Shown: positions 18,701 through 27,180, counted from the stretch's first letter. The stretch is DNA of 36,606 nt from Lachnospiraceae bacterium (GCA_021201095.1 JAJQFO010000320.1:1-36606), one strand, 5' to 3'. The notes: generated from the sequence alone by a model not told the origin. A program made the numbers and translations.

Positions 18701-21700
18701 GTACCGCTTACGCTGGAACGTGTAATCGTATAAGCTGCATTGGTGGAATCTGCCTCAGTAATCACTGATCCGACTGTTGTCTCTATCTCTTTAACATAGT
18801 AGTAATAAAGATTTCCAAGATCATCCGCCACCGGAAGATTTTCCCAACTGAAAGTCCAATCATTACTGTTCGACAGTTCAGCTGTGTAAACCTCTGTTTC
18901 TCCCGCAACAGAAACAGATTCCGTCGTATATGGCTGCGCATCTGCCGGAATAGTTTCTGTCTGGCCTGTTGTATTTGACGAAGTCGAATAATAAAGCTGT
19001 ACAGTCGCGCTCCATGTCAGCTTTGCCGCATCTTCATCGGATAATATCCCGCCATTTACTTGCCAGTTCTTTTTTACTGTAACACTAGTGATGTGACTTG
19101 CGGTATTGGTGACTATAACCTCACTGATTTCCGTCGAGCTTCCATTCACATAGGAATATGCGTATGTCGCCACATAACCTTCAACAGAAGATTCCACAAT
19201 ATAATAATAATAGTTGGTACCCGAACCGTTAGATACCGGAAGCTCTGTCCATAAAGCTGCCCAGTTCCCGTCTCCATCATCTGAGAGCGTTCTGTCATAG
19301 GAAGACCCCATATACTGTGCATCCGAGGGAAGCAAAAGGCCAGTATCATCCGTATTTGATGAAAGAGTATCTGGACTGCTCTCAGAACGATACAGCTGCA
19401 TGGTTATAGAACTGGGTCTTGTTCCTAATTCATTATTATTGTCAGCCCAACTTTTCGTGACAGTAAGTTCTGTCGTATCCGGGCTGGTATCTTTCGTATT
19501 CGTAATCGTTACTGTTTTAATATTGCTTGCAGAATCGCCGCCGTCCTGGTATTCATATGTGTAGGATGAAGAATATCCATCAATGACACCATTTTCACCC
19601 TCAACCACATAGTAAAATCCATCATCCGGCAAATCTTCCCATTCATAAGTCCAATTATTTGAACCACTAAGAGTGACAGTGCAATCAGTAATGCCCGTCA
19701 CAAGAGAAGCATCCTCCGGCAACTCTGCCATACCTGTAATTTCATCCGCATTTTCCACACTTGCGCTATAAGTACCGCCATAAATGTAGTTTACAGTCAC
19801 ATACAGTGCCACATCTCCAGTCACATTCGGTATCAGAAACTCTATACCATCATCTGTCTGCATGCCCAGGACTGACATTTTCTCTGAACCATCCACAGTA
19901 TAAGAGGCCGACTCATAAAGCGTAACCCAGCTTTCTGTATTGGATACAATATATTTCACTGAACTTCCGCTGGATTTTACTGTAACCGTATAATTTCCAT
20001 TGGAGTCATCACCGCGAGACTGCGTCCCATCCGCTGAAACATAGTAAACATACATATTAGCAACCTCTGTCTCTTCAACCTCCGGCGCGATTGATGACTT
20101 ATACAGGGACACTTCTACGCTTGTCTCAGATTCCGCATTATCAGCCCATTTTTTGGTCACGGAGACATTGATTTTATCTGGATTTTTTGTATTCGTAATC
20201 GTCACTGTGCCGGAGGAAAGAGCCATTTCGCTGTCTCTGGTCACAGTATAGTTCTCAGATAGTGTCTTCGCTGTCACATCTACCGTATTTCCGTTTGAAT
20301 CTGTTGCTGTATACTTTCCAGTCTCTACAACATAATAATAGTATACGTTCTCATCTTCATCCTTATCATCCAGATTATTAAACGAGTAATACCAGTTTCC
20401 TCCATCATCCGGCGTAATATATGTCGTTTTTTCCGACACTAGCTTCATGGAACCAATATCCGTTTCTGTTTCGTCCGTCGTTCGATACAGAGCCACCTCA
20501 ATACTCGTTATAATATTTCCGTCTCCGTCTACTACCGATGAGCCAGTCAGCGTATTTCCTTTTGCATCCTTCCAGTTTTTCTGGATTGCAACAGAAGTAT
20601 AGGTGGTTGTGTCCGCCTCATCCTTGAATGTGATGGTCATGTCACCCTTTAACGCATTTATTACATTCTGAAGTCCTTGCGGCCAGGCAGCAATCTGGGC
20701 ACTTGTAGCGCTGTTATAATAGAAATAATAATATCCCGTGTTTAGCTTATAGTTCGTCGGAGCCTCTATCTCCTTCAGGCGATAGGCTGTTCCGCTCTTC
20801 AGCTCACTGATTAATACTTTCCCGGTACCATTTTGCCCGGTCACATATGTTTTTATTGTTTTCCATTTACTATCATCTTCATAATTATCTGAGTTGGTGC
20901 CTATGTATGCCTGCAGTTCAAAAATCGCTCCAGAAAGATAAATAATCTGATTGTCTTTATCTACCTTTGCCAAAGTAACATACTTATTCGTCTGAGCTGT
21001 CGCACTGCTGTCTCCAGCCTCCTGTTCATCCGTAACCTTGCTGCTGGAAGATTCCATGTAAGAGCCGCTTAAAGTAATGGTGTTGGTAACATAGAATTCT
21101 CCTTCTTTTCCATTATCAGCCATAAAGGTGTCTTCATCCACCGTAAAGCTGTATTCATATTCCAGCACATAAGCAGTAGAATCGTTCAGCGTAATGGTCA
21201 TAATAAACTGCGATCCAGTATCTTCGTAAGTAACGGTATACAACGATGTACTGATTTCACTGCCCATAGTTCCATCTGATTTCAGCTTATATAAATGGAA
21301 AGATCCCTGTACCAGAGCAATTGCCGTGATATATCTGCCATAATTAATCGTATCTGTCACCGTAATCGCTTCACCGTTATTCAGCGTAGCCGCGCTCGGA
21401 TTAATCAGAACCTTATAGGCCTTCTCCTGGTCACCCGTCGTTACATCTGAATTGATACTCTTGGAAATATTCGATGATGTAACAGTATCTGTCACACTGT
21501 CCGAATAAGTCGATCCGCCCATCGACATCTCCACATGATTCGTATAGTCTTTACTCGTATTCTTCCCCAGAACATCTGTAATCTGAGCTGCATAGTAAAT
21601 GGAAATAGGCAAGGACACTTTCTGTGTCGAAGTATCCAGATATCCATAATACGTATCCTGTGGAATGGTAATGGTCAGCTCTCTGGTTTCCTCGTCATAG

Positions 21701-24700
21701 GTAACCTTGACATCCGTATTCACATCATAGTCTGCCACATACGGATTATACAGGTTTACCGTCTGATACATACTTGCGCCGAGACCATAATAAAGCTTTA
21801 CATGACTCGAAGTATCATTTACGTTAGTACCAGTTACAGAAGCATCATGATTTGAGCCTGTCGCAATTTCATAGTCGGATGTGTACAGTGTCGTTCCTTC
21901 CGGCAGCGTATCTTTAATCACAATCGTGCCGTTATCCTTAAATGTACTGTTTGTATTGATCTGGAGACGGTAATACAAGATTCCCTTGCATTCATCATAC
22001 GCGTAAGTATGAGTACTGCTTCCGCCCATGTCTGTTTTAATAATGTAGCCGCCGCTCGTCTCCCTGTTCGAATCGGTTGAGGACACATAAGCTCCATCCT
22101 GAGAGAAGGTTGCTGAATTTGTGAATGTCCAGACATCGCCATTGCTCATTTCGTTCAGATCCGCTGTTGTCTGATAGGAAATGGTAAGTGACTTATATTC
22201 GTCTGCCGACAATGTGTCATTAAAATAGATTCGGAAAGATGTATACTCTGCAGCAGAATTCGCAGAAGTATATGTCTCCCAATCTCCGTCACTGTTCTTT
22301 ACCTGAATTGTATAAGCACCAGAATCAAGCGTATTTCCGGAAATACCACTACCATTCGTATACGTAACAGTAAGTGCTTCCAGCTGTGCGCCTGTAATAT
22401 AGTGAGCCACAATATCTATTCGTGTTCCATATTGGTTTAGCTCGTCTGAATATGCATCGTCTGTTATATTATCTTCATAATAAGACCCTGTCTTAATTCC
22501 ATCTGACGGCACGCTGATCACAGATGTCCAGGAGTAATTCCGCAGACCACTGTCTGTTGTCGTCTCATCTCCATTCACGTCCGTTTCATATACGATTTCC
22601 TCACTGCTGTCATCCGGTGACACATAGCTCTTATCAAGGGTCCCGCTGTCATGCTTCACCGATTGCTCGTGTACTTCGGTAAAAGTATTAGTGCCGCCAT
22701 CTCCCAGCGTTGCCGTATTCTCATATGCGCTGTAAAAGCCGTCTTCTGACACATCTGTACTGTAGGTAACTACAAATTTATCGGTGGTATCATTAACATA
22801 AAGGGTGTTACCATTCTGCGTACCTGCAGAATATGTCCCATCCACTTTCGCAATTGTGAAAGGCAGAGAAATCCCTGACCAGGTCACTGTCGAGCCATCA
22901 CTCAAGTATTCCGTTACAGAAACCGCGCCGATCGTTTTCGCCTCGTCTGTCCCGCCGGTTTCAGATGCCTCTTTCACGAGAGAATCACTAAGCGTATATC
23001 CATTGAGGTCTCCGCCAAAATTGTTCAGCGTAATCGTCCAGATTATCTGATCACTCGAAGAACTATAGGAACTGGTTTTGCTGATATACGTATGATCCAG
23101 ATTGATGTCTGTTGAATCAGAGCCGTTGTTTTTAGATGTACTTGCGTATGCACTGTTCTTTAAATCAATTGCTCCATTCAAGGCTTCTGTTCCAGAATAT
23201 TCGACTGTATAAGTAATTGTATAATAACCACCTTCGGACAATGCCGGAAGAGAGCAACCACTGTTCAGGCTTAACTGGCTATTACCACTATCATAGCTTA
23301 TATAATCCGAATAATCTGTCCCACCTGCATCTTTAACTACAATGTCCTTTACATTCATGGTAACAGAAGTCACCGATGAGTTATTCAAATAATTTGTCAG
23401 AGAATCAGTAAACGTAGTAATAGCATTTCCATCTGTTCCATATAAAGAACCGATTACGACAGTATAATAAGCGATTATCTTGTCATCACTCGTTGTCGAA
23501 CATGTATAGGACTTATCTACATACAGATCCGTCTTTTTGGATGTCTCCGTCTGGTCACTTTCTGCCTCGGTTTCTTTTTTTATAACAATAGAAGTCGTAA
23601 CTTCGTTTTCTTCTGAAAAGCTAAAAGTAAGGGTTGTATCTTCGTCACTGGAAGATGATGTAATGGTAGACCAAAACGAAATATTACCAGTGATGGTACT
23701 GCCGCTGTTTACAAAAGTATCATTGAATACAATCGTAATCTTACCGTCTTTTGTAATTGTATAGGTACCTACCTCAGTCGTTCCATCATATACCTTACCA
23801 GCAAATTCGCTGATAGGATTAATACCTGTCGGTAACTGATAAGTTAAGGTCGTTGTCCCGGCAGAAGTAAGTATCTGAGAATAAATCTGGTAATCAATAG
23901 ATACTTTCACTACACTTCCTGACTCTATCTCAGACAAACTAAACGAAGCGCCGGTAATATATTCAGACATATCTATTGATGAAGCAGAATTTTCCGATGC
24001 TACGGTAGCGATTCCTGCATTTCTCAGCAGCGAGTTTCTGGCCGCTGTCCCGGTCACATCCGCAGTCACGCTCGCAGCATACGGATCCTCAGTCTCGGCT
24101 TCTGATTCCATTTTTGTGTCTGTTTCCGAACCTGCTTCTTCTATTTCATCTTCGTCCGTCTCAGGCTCGGATGTTTCGTTATCTATTTCACTTTCGCTTT
24201 CGTTTTCATTTTCTGTTTCAGTTTTAGTTTTTATCTCGTTCTTTGTCTCAGTCACATTTTCTGTATCTGCTTCTGTTTCACTTTCCGTCTCGGATTCTAT
24301 ATCAGTCTCGTCTACGCTTTCCGCCGCCTCTGTTTCCGTGTCGGCTTCATCTTCTTCGCTTTCTACTGTCTCAGTTTCTGCGTCGCTCTCATCTTCTACG
24401 CTTTCTGCCATCTCAGTTTCTGCGTCGGCCTCATTTTCTTCGCTTTCAGCTATCTCGGATTCCGTGTCGGTCTCTATTTCTTCACTTTCAGCCGTCTCAG
24501 TTTCTGCTTCTGCTTCAGCCTCAGTTTCCGCACTGTCAAATGTAAGCAGTATTTCCTCCGCATTTACCCATGCGTTCTCACCTGATGCACTGCTCTCATC
24601 CGTCGTGTACGCATACTCTGCCGCCAGGCTCCCAATGGTCGTCCCGGCTGTTGCTGAACCTGCTGTTGCTTCTGTTGTCGTATCTGCCGCTGTGTTTGCT

Positions 24701-25701
24701 GTCGTTTCAATGTCGGTGCTTTCGTTCTGAATCGTTTCACTCTTAATCGCGAACTCCCACTCCAGGCTGTTCAGACTTTCATTTTCGTCCGTCGTGTATT
24801 CACATGACAAGCGAACCATGCCTTCCTCCGGCACGGTTTTGTCAAAGGAAACCATCGTTCCGTCTGTCATTTTTATTACGCAGGTGGCTGTTGATGTCGT
24901 CTCAGGCTCGCTTCCGCTGCCGTTCAGTAAATTACTATAGATGGTTTCGTCCATGCATAATGCCAGCAATATCTCGTTATCACCGAGATTGCTGAGCTGC
25001 CAGTTCACATGGATCTGATATTCATTTGTCTTACCGGATACAGCTTCTGCGGTCAGGCTTGCTGTTACAGATGCTTCCTCAGCATTACCGTTCTCGGCAT
25101 TCTCAGACCTGCCGTCTTCTGTGTCTGTATTGTTCTCAGTTTCAGACATTTCCTCGTCTGTATCGTTCCCAGCTTCAGCCGTCTCCGCATCTGTATCGTT
25201 CGCGGTTTCAGCCGTCTCCGCGTCCCTATCATTCCCGGCTCCAGCCGTTTCCGTGTCCGTATCGTTCCCGGCTCCGGCTGTTTCCGTGCTCGTGACGTTC
25301 TCGATTGCTTCTATGATAAGGCCGCTGCCGGAAGTGCCGGATTCTGCTGCCTGCGTTGCTGAGCCCGCATCCAGAGTGTCTGCATCCGTGTCTGTATTTT
25401 CCGCATCAATATCTGTCACAGCCGCATCTGTTATATCTGCATTTCCCGATATTGTATTTGCGGATATTGCATTTGCGGATATCGTATCTACATTTGATGT
25501 ATCAGCACTTGAAGCTTCTGTATTTGCATCGCCAGTGTCTGTCGTTCCGGCTGCTGTCGCTTCTACGTCCTGCTCCAGTATGAGATCACTTCCGATGTCA
25601 GCTGCGGCAAGATGAGTGGACGGCATCAAAAGCTGGCTTCCCGTCAGGGAAACTGCAAGGAGCATCGCTATGCACTTTTTAAAAATGTTGTTTTTCCTCA
25701 T
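12790..25701 (-). CDS. Giant LPXTG Cna_B-repeat surface adhesin (4303 aa)
   Basis: Wall-anchored giant adhesin, probably the tip or long stalk protein of this pilus operon. Start ATG 25701 with GAAGGG 6 nt upstream. Residues 1-34 are a signal peptide. Residues 135-195 are 11-aa acidic repeats; about 205-330 a small globular segment; 388-538 a Glu/Thr/Ser-rich 14-aa repeat region. About 575-1570 holds adhesin-type beta domains (ITGASFSLSEIESGSVVK onward), about 1570-1697 a SpaA-like domain (LSGAIFELQAY ... YRLKEIEAPTNYK). Twelve Cna_B domains then begin near 1699, 1841, 2076, 2203, 2344, 2480, 3287, 3406, 3517, 3774, 3874 and 4128, each with VTKxW, WxYxW, YYYVVE and VTNTK, which supply Lys, Glu and Asn for isopeptide bonds. 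Domains 2, 6, 9 and 11 carry other domains inserted inside them. The anchor is LPGTG near 4252, a helix and KKKKK. No frameshift seen. Confidence 0.9.
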   Translation of the reverse strand: MRKNNIFKKCIAMLLAVSLTGSQLLMPSTHLAAADIGSDLILEQDVEATAAGTTDTGDANTEASSADTSNVDTISANAISANTISGNADITDAAVTDIDAENTDTDADTLDAGSATQAAESGTSGSGLIIEAIENVTSTETAGAGNDTDTETAGAGNDRDAETAETANDTDAETAEAGNDTDEEMSETENNTDTEDGRSENAENGNAEEASVTASLTAEAVSGKTNEYQIHVNWQLSNLGDNEILLALCMDETIYSNLLNGSGSEPETTSTATCVIKMTDGTMVSFDKTVPEEGMVRLSCEYTTDENESLNSLEWEFAIKSETIQNESTDIETTANTAADTTTEATAGSATAGTTIGSLAAEYAYTTDESSASGENAWVNAEEILLTFDSAETEAEAEAETETAESEEIETDTESEIAESEENEADAETEMAESVEDESDAETETVESEEDEADTETEAAESVDETDIESETESETEADTENVTETKNEIKTKTETENENESESEIDNETSEPETDEDEIEEAGSETDTKMESEAETEDPYAASVTADVTGTAARNSLLRNAGIATVASENSASSIDMSEYITGASFSLSEIESGSVVKVSIDYQIYSQILTSAGTTTLTYQLPTGINPISEFAGKVYDGTTEVGTYTITKDGKITIVFNDTFVNSGSTITGNISFWSTITSSSSDEDTTLTFSFSEENEVTTSIVIKKETEAESDQTETSKKTDLYVDKSYTCSTTSDDKIIAYYTVVIGSLYGTDGNAITTFTDSLTNYLNNSSVTSVTMNVKDIVVKDAGGTDYSDYISYDSGNSQLSLNSGCSLPALSEGGYYTITYTVEYSGTEALNGAIDLKNSAYASTSKNNGSDSTDINLDHTYISKTSSYSSSSDQIIWTITLNNFGGDLNGYTLSDSLVKEASETGGTDEAKTIGAVSVTEYLSDGSTVTWSGISLPFTIAKVDGTYSAGTQNGNTLYVNDTTDKFVVTYSTDVSEDGFYSAYENTATLGDGGTNTFTEVHEQSVKHDSGTLDKSYVSPDDSSEEIVYETDVNGDETTTDSGLRNYSWTSVISVPSDGIKTGSYYEDNITDDAYSDELNQYGTRIDIVAHYITGAQLEALTVTYTNGSGISGNTLDSGAYTIQVKNSDGDWETYTSANSAAEYTSFRIYFNDTLSADEYKSLTISYQTTADLNEMSNGDVWTFTNSATFSQDGAYVSSTDSNRETSGGYIIKTDMGGSSTHTYAYDECKGILYYRLQINTNSTFKDNGTIVIKDTLPEGTTLYTSDYEIATGSNHDASVTGTNVNDTSSHVKLYYGLGASMYQTVNLYNPYVADYDVNTDVKVTYDEETRELTITIPQDTYYGYLDTSTQKVSLPISIYYAAQITDVLGKNTSKDYTNHVEMSMGGSTYSDSVTDTVTSSNISKSINSDVTTGDQEKAYKVLINPSAATLNNGEAITVTDTINYGRYITAIALVQGSFHLYKLKSDGTMGSEISTSLYTVTYEDTGSQFIMTITLNDSTAYVLEYEYSFTVDEDTFMADNGKEGEFYVTNTITLSGSYMESSSSKVTDEQEAGDSSATAQTNKYVTLAKVDKDNQIIYLSGAIFELQAYIGTNSDNYEDDSKWKTIKTYVTGQNGTGKVLISELKSGTAYRLKEIEAPTNYKLNTGYYYFYYNSATSAQIAAWPQGLQNVINALKGDMTITFKDEADTTTYTSVAIQKNWKDAKGNTLTGSSVVDGDGNIITSIEVALYRTTDETETDIGSMKLVSEKTTYITPDDGGNWYYSFNNLDDKDEDENVYYYYVVETGKYTATDSNGNTVDVTAKTLSENYTVTRDSEMALSSGTVTITNTKNPDKINVSVTKKWADNAESETSVEVSLYKSSIAPEVEETEVANMYVYYVSADGTQSRGDDSNGNYTVTVKSSGSSVKYIVSNTESWVTLYESASYTVDGSEKMSVLGMQTDDGIEFLIPNVTGDVALYVTVNYIYGGTYSASVENADEITGMAELPEDASLVTGITDCTVTLSGSNNWTYEWEDLPDDGFYYVVEGENGVIDGYSSSYTYEYQDGGDSASNIKTVTITNTKDTSPDTTELTVTKSWADNNNELGTRPSSITMQLYRSESSPDTLSSNTDDTGLLLPSDAQYMGSSYDRTLSDDGDGNWAALWTELPVSNGSGTNYYYYIVESSVEGYVATYAYSYVNGSSTEISEVIVTNTASHITSVTVKKNWQVNGGILSDEDAAKLTWSATVQLYYSTSSNTTGQTETIPADAQPYTTESVSVAGETEVYTAELSNSNDWTFSWENLPVADDLGNLYYYYVKEIETTVGSVITEADSTNAAYTITRSSVSGTSEVILNSVTTTDISVTKEWLDAAGETEQIISDSVKAYMNLYRLETVTDPYGAEVTTGNLYYTEKIALGTANAGVSTDTGYYSADGWTYTWTYLPSGTYYVEEDYVTVGGYTAYYKNADTSLVTSWGESDPADASVTEGTITIVNKKDSTKITVEKIWETEAGETTPETVVMELYRTTEVPSETEPTYGSVTVDVSTWLFSDGETASVNDVGTGQMWIAIYDSNWNFIESTILTSETGWTWETSEVLKEVNGETRSYIINASCWGGIASLQTDSADFVSTWPTAGAGETVSLTATLSAKSTADEAQTGSITVKITDWVYSDGVKAEAPTDTGTGIWIGLANNTNSGWSQKGDTLTLGNNWTFTWDDAELVSSSGVSQSYVVFYTVGSGWGNLYSIDSITDGVVNGSSYSSVSNGYTQIFTTVDTSGGTDVEIDLTAVLTESYYNPITIEISDWFYSDGATDGLAAADDSWVWVAIFSGGQVVDSATLTSSNMSWTAYVPNKADGAEQTYTILYSHSDDIDTLNVNGDKTTISESGGIYTVAGVSDTENVLSLSAVLTEDVPTIPDSDIDITVEVSRWKTSEGVYTTADDADGGWMTAKLVECDQSGVEVSGGTETEVTLSADNDWKYTVTLPGVKDQETKYYKIIYSEALLSSDPDATNTIQSIELTSGSEIVSGDQEAYGFAFSATLVEKAEESSDLEAPADGYNRVYMRITEWRDGSNAWDYNSASGSVPLTNKSLIVYFTIYSFTTWNAFSIQFDYSSGWVGYIDIPTSQGDVFAYYGGVSMSGSGLSISLETDQVVTVSGNVVSYDFIGYYSYSDYPVTTASLNSASLEGTMTANLVENTSILTTSSNDEPSVSNGMRDTWDATSLGTVTLGSDYGTEAGYDSNGWSYTWDNLDKYDSNGNLYYYYFVEKNVPGYTSSYEYEVETETDAGGNTSKTGIIKSVTVTNRKADAVSITVTKEWVDWSSTVNQGGDTTYEYDDYYVIVELYRDGEATGKTVILNSTYKDKTDSDGSYGADGWSYTWGDLEGGYTYTVKELSVKTSASGGTDIDSSYLISYSTGVDGSLIITNTKTTSITVTKKWLDASGQESSDCPESLIVQLYTGSENGDTGSPYEATTVTLSSANNWSYEWTDLPVGYYYVEELVTEGLYTTVYQNKTDSTEYSSACQAATDGGDYIITNKKVDTEITVTKTWSDGSSATRPTEVTVQLYRSTTAPKVMGSITVDISEWVDDSGSALVPSNVSSYASFVFTLYESGSGNAVGSAALSKSNGWSYTFENLTANQTYMIGYTCISTNPDETALAKVKDSGDSYLESGTIEATSTVAGTTVEFSVQTAAASANEIAEPLLTGSATGIDSEVLAASSGLRYATDGVKVGDVVTLNDSSSWSNTWSNLDKYDADGNLYYYYVVETAVPDGYTAYYSYVYSGGTIQSIKIKNSTEQTSAVTVKKKWSGFSSESEYADYAVSVALCKDGAETGSVKTLDSNNSWTASWTDLEAGYTYSVVETAVENGSGTDITNTFDVTYSILSDDGEITVTNTKKTTEISVEKKWGDDAGSHTDDTVTMQLYRSTTAPESGSITVDVKEWLDSFGASSAPLTTWDGGIWLGLYDEDWDMLESVNLAVDNDWTNTFSDVILGKTYYVQFAAWGNALSSVVFSDGTTGGSKTVVLAGNIEIGLKVTYASGYSGTGTSAGSSVTYTDGVSTTDMQTGSGIRLSANGEAVDGCSVKLGNSSSGGTGSWSYTWSNLDLYDSSGNQYYYYVVEISGKDGYSASYEYETDAASGMIQKVTVTNSIEVVKVRAKKVWDSSFDTDEYANYVVTVKLYNNGTEVTGSETVLSSDNDWTCYWKVEKGGNYSVEEVSVQAGTDTDYDGTYDSYEDVKNYSVQYSYGGTTSSTYSEVKVSEAGTITITNSKQSQGITLPGTGSKYPLIFYGLGLSFLLVSTTWMLYAFKKKKKYRYAGKGGETADSS
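16180..18143 (-). other. Five tandem beta modules nested inside Cna_B domain 6
   Basis: Protein residues about 2520-3175. Each module of 120-140 aa starts with a variant of ITVxVSxWxxSDG, then W-I/V plus a variable stretch, a TLxxxxxW strand, a Y-x-I/V-x-Y strand, and ends LxAxL. Starts are near genomic 18143, 17782, 17373, 17010 and 16592. The host Cna_B domain begins before them (IWETEAGETT ... LYRTTEV) and resumes after them (WSYTWDNLDKYDSNGN). Single related modules sit in Cna_B 9 (about 15045-14690) and 11 (about 13975-13640). I do not recognise the module family. Confidence 0.72.
24290..24510 (-). repeat. 42-bp in-frame repeats coding an acidic region
   Basis: About five 14-residue units of the form ETExAESEExExDA inside the giant adhesin, within a longer Glu/Thr/Ser-rich stretch (24090-24540). 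A likely extended, highly charged spacer between the N-terminal segment and the adhesin domains. Confidence 0.75.
25120..25300 (-). repeat. 33-bp in-frame repeats coding 11-aa acidic units
   Basis: Units DTDTETAGAGN, DRDAETAETAN, DTDAETAEAGN and DTDEEMSETEN follow each other near residues 140-190 of the giant adhesin. They differ from the 14-aa units further on. Confidence 0.75.
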
Positions 25702-25787
25702 GTCAGCCCTTCGCCAGTCCTTTTATGCCAGAGTTTTTACGAGATCCGGATCCTTGAAATTTTCTAGATCAAAGCTTCCACTTATCC

Positions 25788-25860
25788 CATCGACTTTTCT
25801 GTCGATGAAGAGTCGCAAACAGCGGCTTGATATGACCGATGTTCTATCTCGCCGCCTGTT
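25788..25860 (-). promoter_or_regulatory. Two stem-loops in the leader of the giant adhesin
   Basis: Within a leader of about 225 nt: CATCGAC/GTCGATG at 25788-25807 (6-nt loop), and AACAGCGGC (25818-25826) pairing with 25851-25860 through one bulged base. No known riboswitch was recognised. Possible translational or attenuation control (inference). Confidence 0.5.
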
Positions 25861-25931
25861 CTTTTTTCTTTCCTTATCATTTGTTTGCGTTTGTTAATTT
25901 TGACAAAATCACGTTTCTGTATTTGCCTTTC

Positions 25932-25960
25932 ATTATACACTTTGACAATTTTTGTTTCAA
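25932..25960 (-). promoter_or_regulatory. Sigma-A promoter of the adhesin/pilin operon
   Basis: Minus strand TTGAAA, 17-nt spacer, TATAAT preceded by TG (extended -10). Transcription would start near 25925, leaving a leader of about 225 nt. Confidence 0.72.
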
Positions 25961-25984
25961 TGATTACTCCGTGGGGCTTTCTTT

Positions 25985-26126
25985 TTTTCGTAAGTCGGCT
26001 CTTTTCTGTTGATTTCGCGGTATTTAAGATGGATTTTACATTTTTTCACGAAGTTTTGGCCGCTTACGAAACTCGTTTTCGTTGAAACGAAACAATTTTC
26101 GTAACTTTTTTGAAGGGGTTTTCGTG
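25985..26126. promoter_or_regulatory. Cluster of TTTCGT / ACGAAA boxes upstream of the adhesin promoter
   Basis: TTTCGTAAG near 25986, CACGAAG near 26047, TTACGAAA near 26065, the inverted pair TTTCGTT-GA-AACGAAA at 26077-26092, TTTTCGTAAC near 26096 and TTTTCGTGA near 26118. They lie 25-165 bp upstream of the -35. A regulator-binding array is likely but unproven. The rest of the 26130-26280 stretch shows nothing. Confidence 0.45.
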
Positions 26127-26280
26127 ATTTTTGTTAAGTTACAAATAGGATGCCGGTCGGATAAAGTCAATGCAGACATCAAGTATGAAACAAGGCACTT
26201 AAGGTTAGAATCTTGCAGCGAAAAAGATACAGCTATAAAAGACCTGGACTAGATCGAGCAGGAACCTACGCAGGGCGCGT

Positions 26281-26304
26281 AAAAAACCGGGCGCACTGGC
26301 CCGG
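26281..26304 (-). terminator. Terminator of the abi gene
   Basis: CCGGGC-GCACTG-GCCCGG hairpin (26287-26304) followed on the minus strand by TTTTTT, 8 bp after the abi stop. Confidence 0.9.
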
Positions 26305-26311
26305 CATTTTC

Positions 26312-27175
26312 TTAATTTTTTAACATAGATTTCCATCTGTATGGAAAATCTAAATGTTTTAGTGAAATATACGACTTATACTTTCTTGTCAGCCTTATTA
26401 ATGATTTTAGATAATAATCGTTCCATTTGCTGCTATCAGGATACATGAGCTTCAGCATATATAACTGAGCAAAAAGCCTTCTTGTCGGAACATATGTAAT
26501 TCCTTTTGGCATTTTGGGAGTTGCCGGAAATACCCAGTAATATATTCTAGAGTAATGTGCACACTTATTTCTGAGGTCAGTGATGCAGCGCATCCAACTC
26601 TGAAGGATTTCAGGTGTTACACCATACAATTCTTTTGCTATAATTTTTTGGTCCTGAGTAACGAAACTTCTATAAAAATGCGACAGCATTCCAATGGAAA
26701 AGAATTCTATCATAACCCAAAGCGGAAAACGTCCATCGTATTTTTCATTGTGATGCTGCACTACCAACGTCTTTCTATTTTCATATATACAGTTTGAAAT
26801 GCGCTTAAGAAAATCGTCATGATTGTGTCTCTTATTATAATTTGTCGATATCATATAACCATCCGATCCGTATTTATGAGCATGGTAATATGCAATTTTC
26901 GTTCGAATATGTATCTCGATATCTTCTATCATTTCAAAAATAAGTGCGCGTAAGCTTTGATCAAAATAGTATATCTGCTGTATTCTTTCAAAATTTATGC
27001 CGTCAAAGCACAATTCTGTCGATTTATCTAAAAACGGCAGGAAATATGCAGAAATGCGATAATAGTTTACTTGTGACAAAAACAACTCGCACGCTTGCAC
27101 ATCGGTCACAATAATGTTTTTTCTAACAAGCAGATTTACTTGCTCCTGAAAAGTGGTTGGTTTTTTTAAATCCAT
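26312..27175 (-). CDS. Abi_2-family (AbiD/AbiF-like) HEPN abortive-infection protein
   Basis: A 287-aa protein of the Abi_2 family. Typical features are the N-terminal FQEQVNLLVRKNIIV, QVNYYRISAYFLPF near 50-60, IEIHIRTKIAYYHAHKYG near 100, and the HEPN-type motif RNKCAH (Arg202, His207) in DLRNKCAHYSRIYYW, the expected RNase active site. The ATG at 27175 has AGGAGA 5 nt upstream. It is a single-gene unit with a strong promoter (27271-27299) and terminator. Between promoter and gene lies a short structured RNA ending in a T run (27215-27264). AbiF-type proteins are known to be paired with such an upstream RNA. Probable role: RNA-cleaving toxin held off by the RNA, giving phage defence. The target is not deducible. 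Confidence 0.85.
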   Translation of the reverse strand: MDLKKPTTFQEQVNLLVRKNIIVTDVQACELFLSQVNYYRISAYFLPFLDKSTELCFDGINFERIQQIYYFDQSLRALIFEMIEDIEIHIRTKIAYYHAHKYGSDGYMISTNYNKRHNHDDFLKRISNCIYENRKTLVVQHHNEKYDGRFPLWVMIEFFSIGMLSHFYRSFVTQDQKIIAKELYGVTPEILQSWMRCITDLRNKCAHYSRIYYWVFPATPKMPKGITYVPTRRLFAQLYMLKLMYPDSSKWNDYYLKSLIRLTRKYKSYISLKHLDFPYRWKSMLKN

Positions 27176-27180
27176 TTTTA

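Noticed and set aside
24116-24730. Open plus-strand frame of about 204 codons, rich in Ser and Val
   Set aside because: It is the antisense reading of the acidic Glu/Thr repeats of the giant adhesin; the repeated GAA/GAG/ACT codons leave the opposite strand open. No ribosome site or family similarity.
25702-25931. Riboswitch in the adhesin leader (for example cyclic di-GMP type)
   Set aside because: Two hairpins are present, but the conserved sequence of the known classes was not found.
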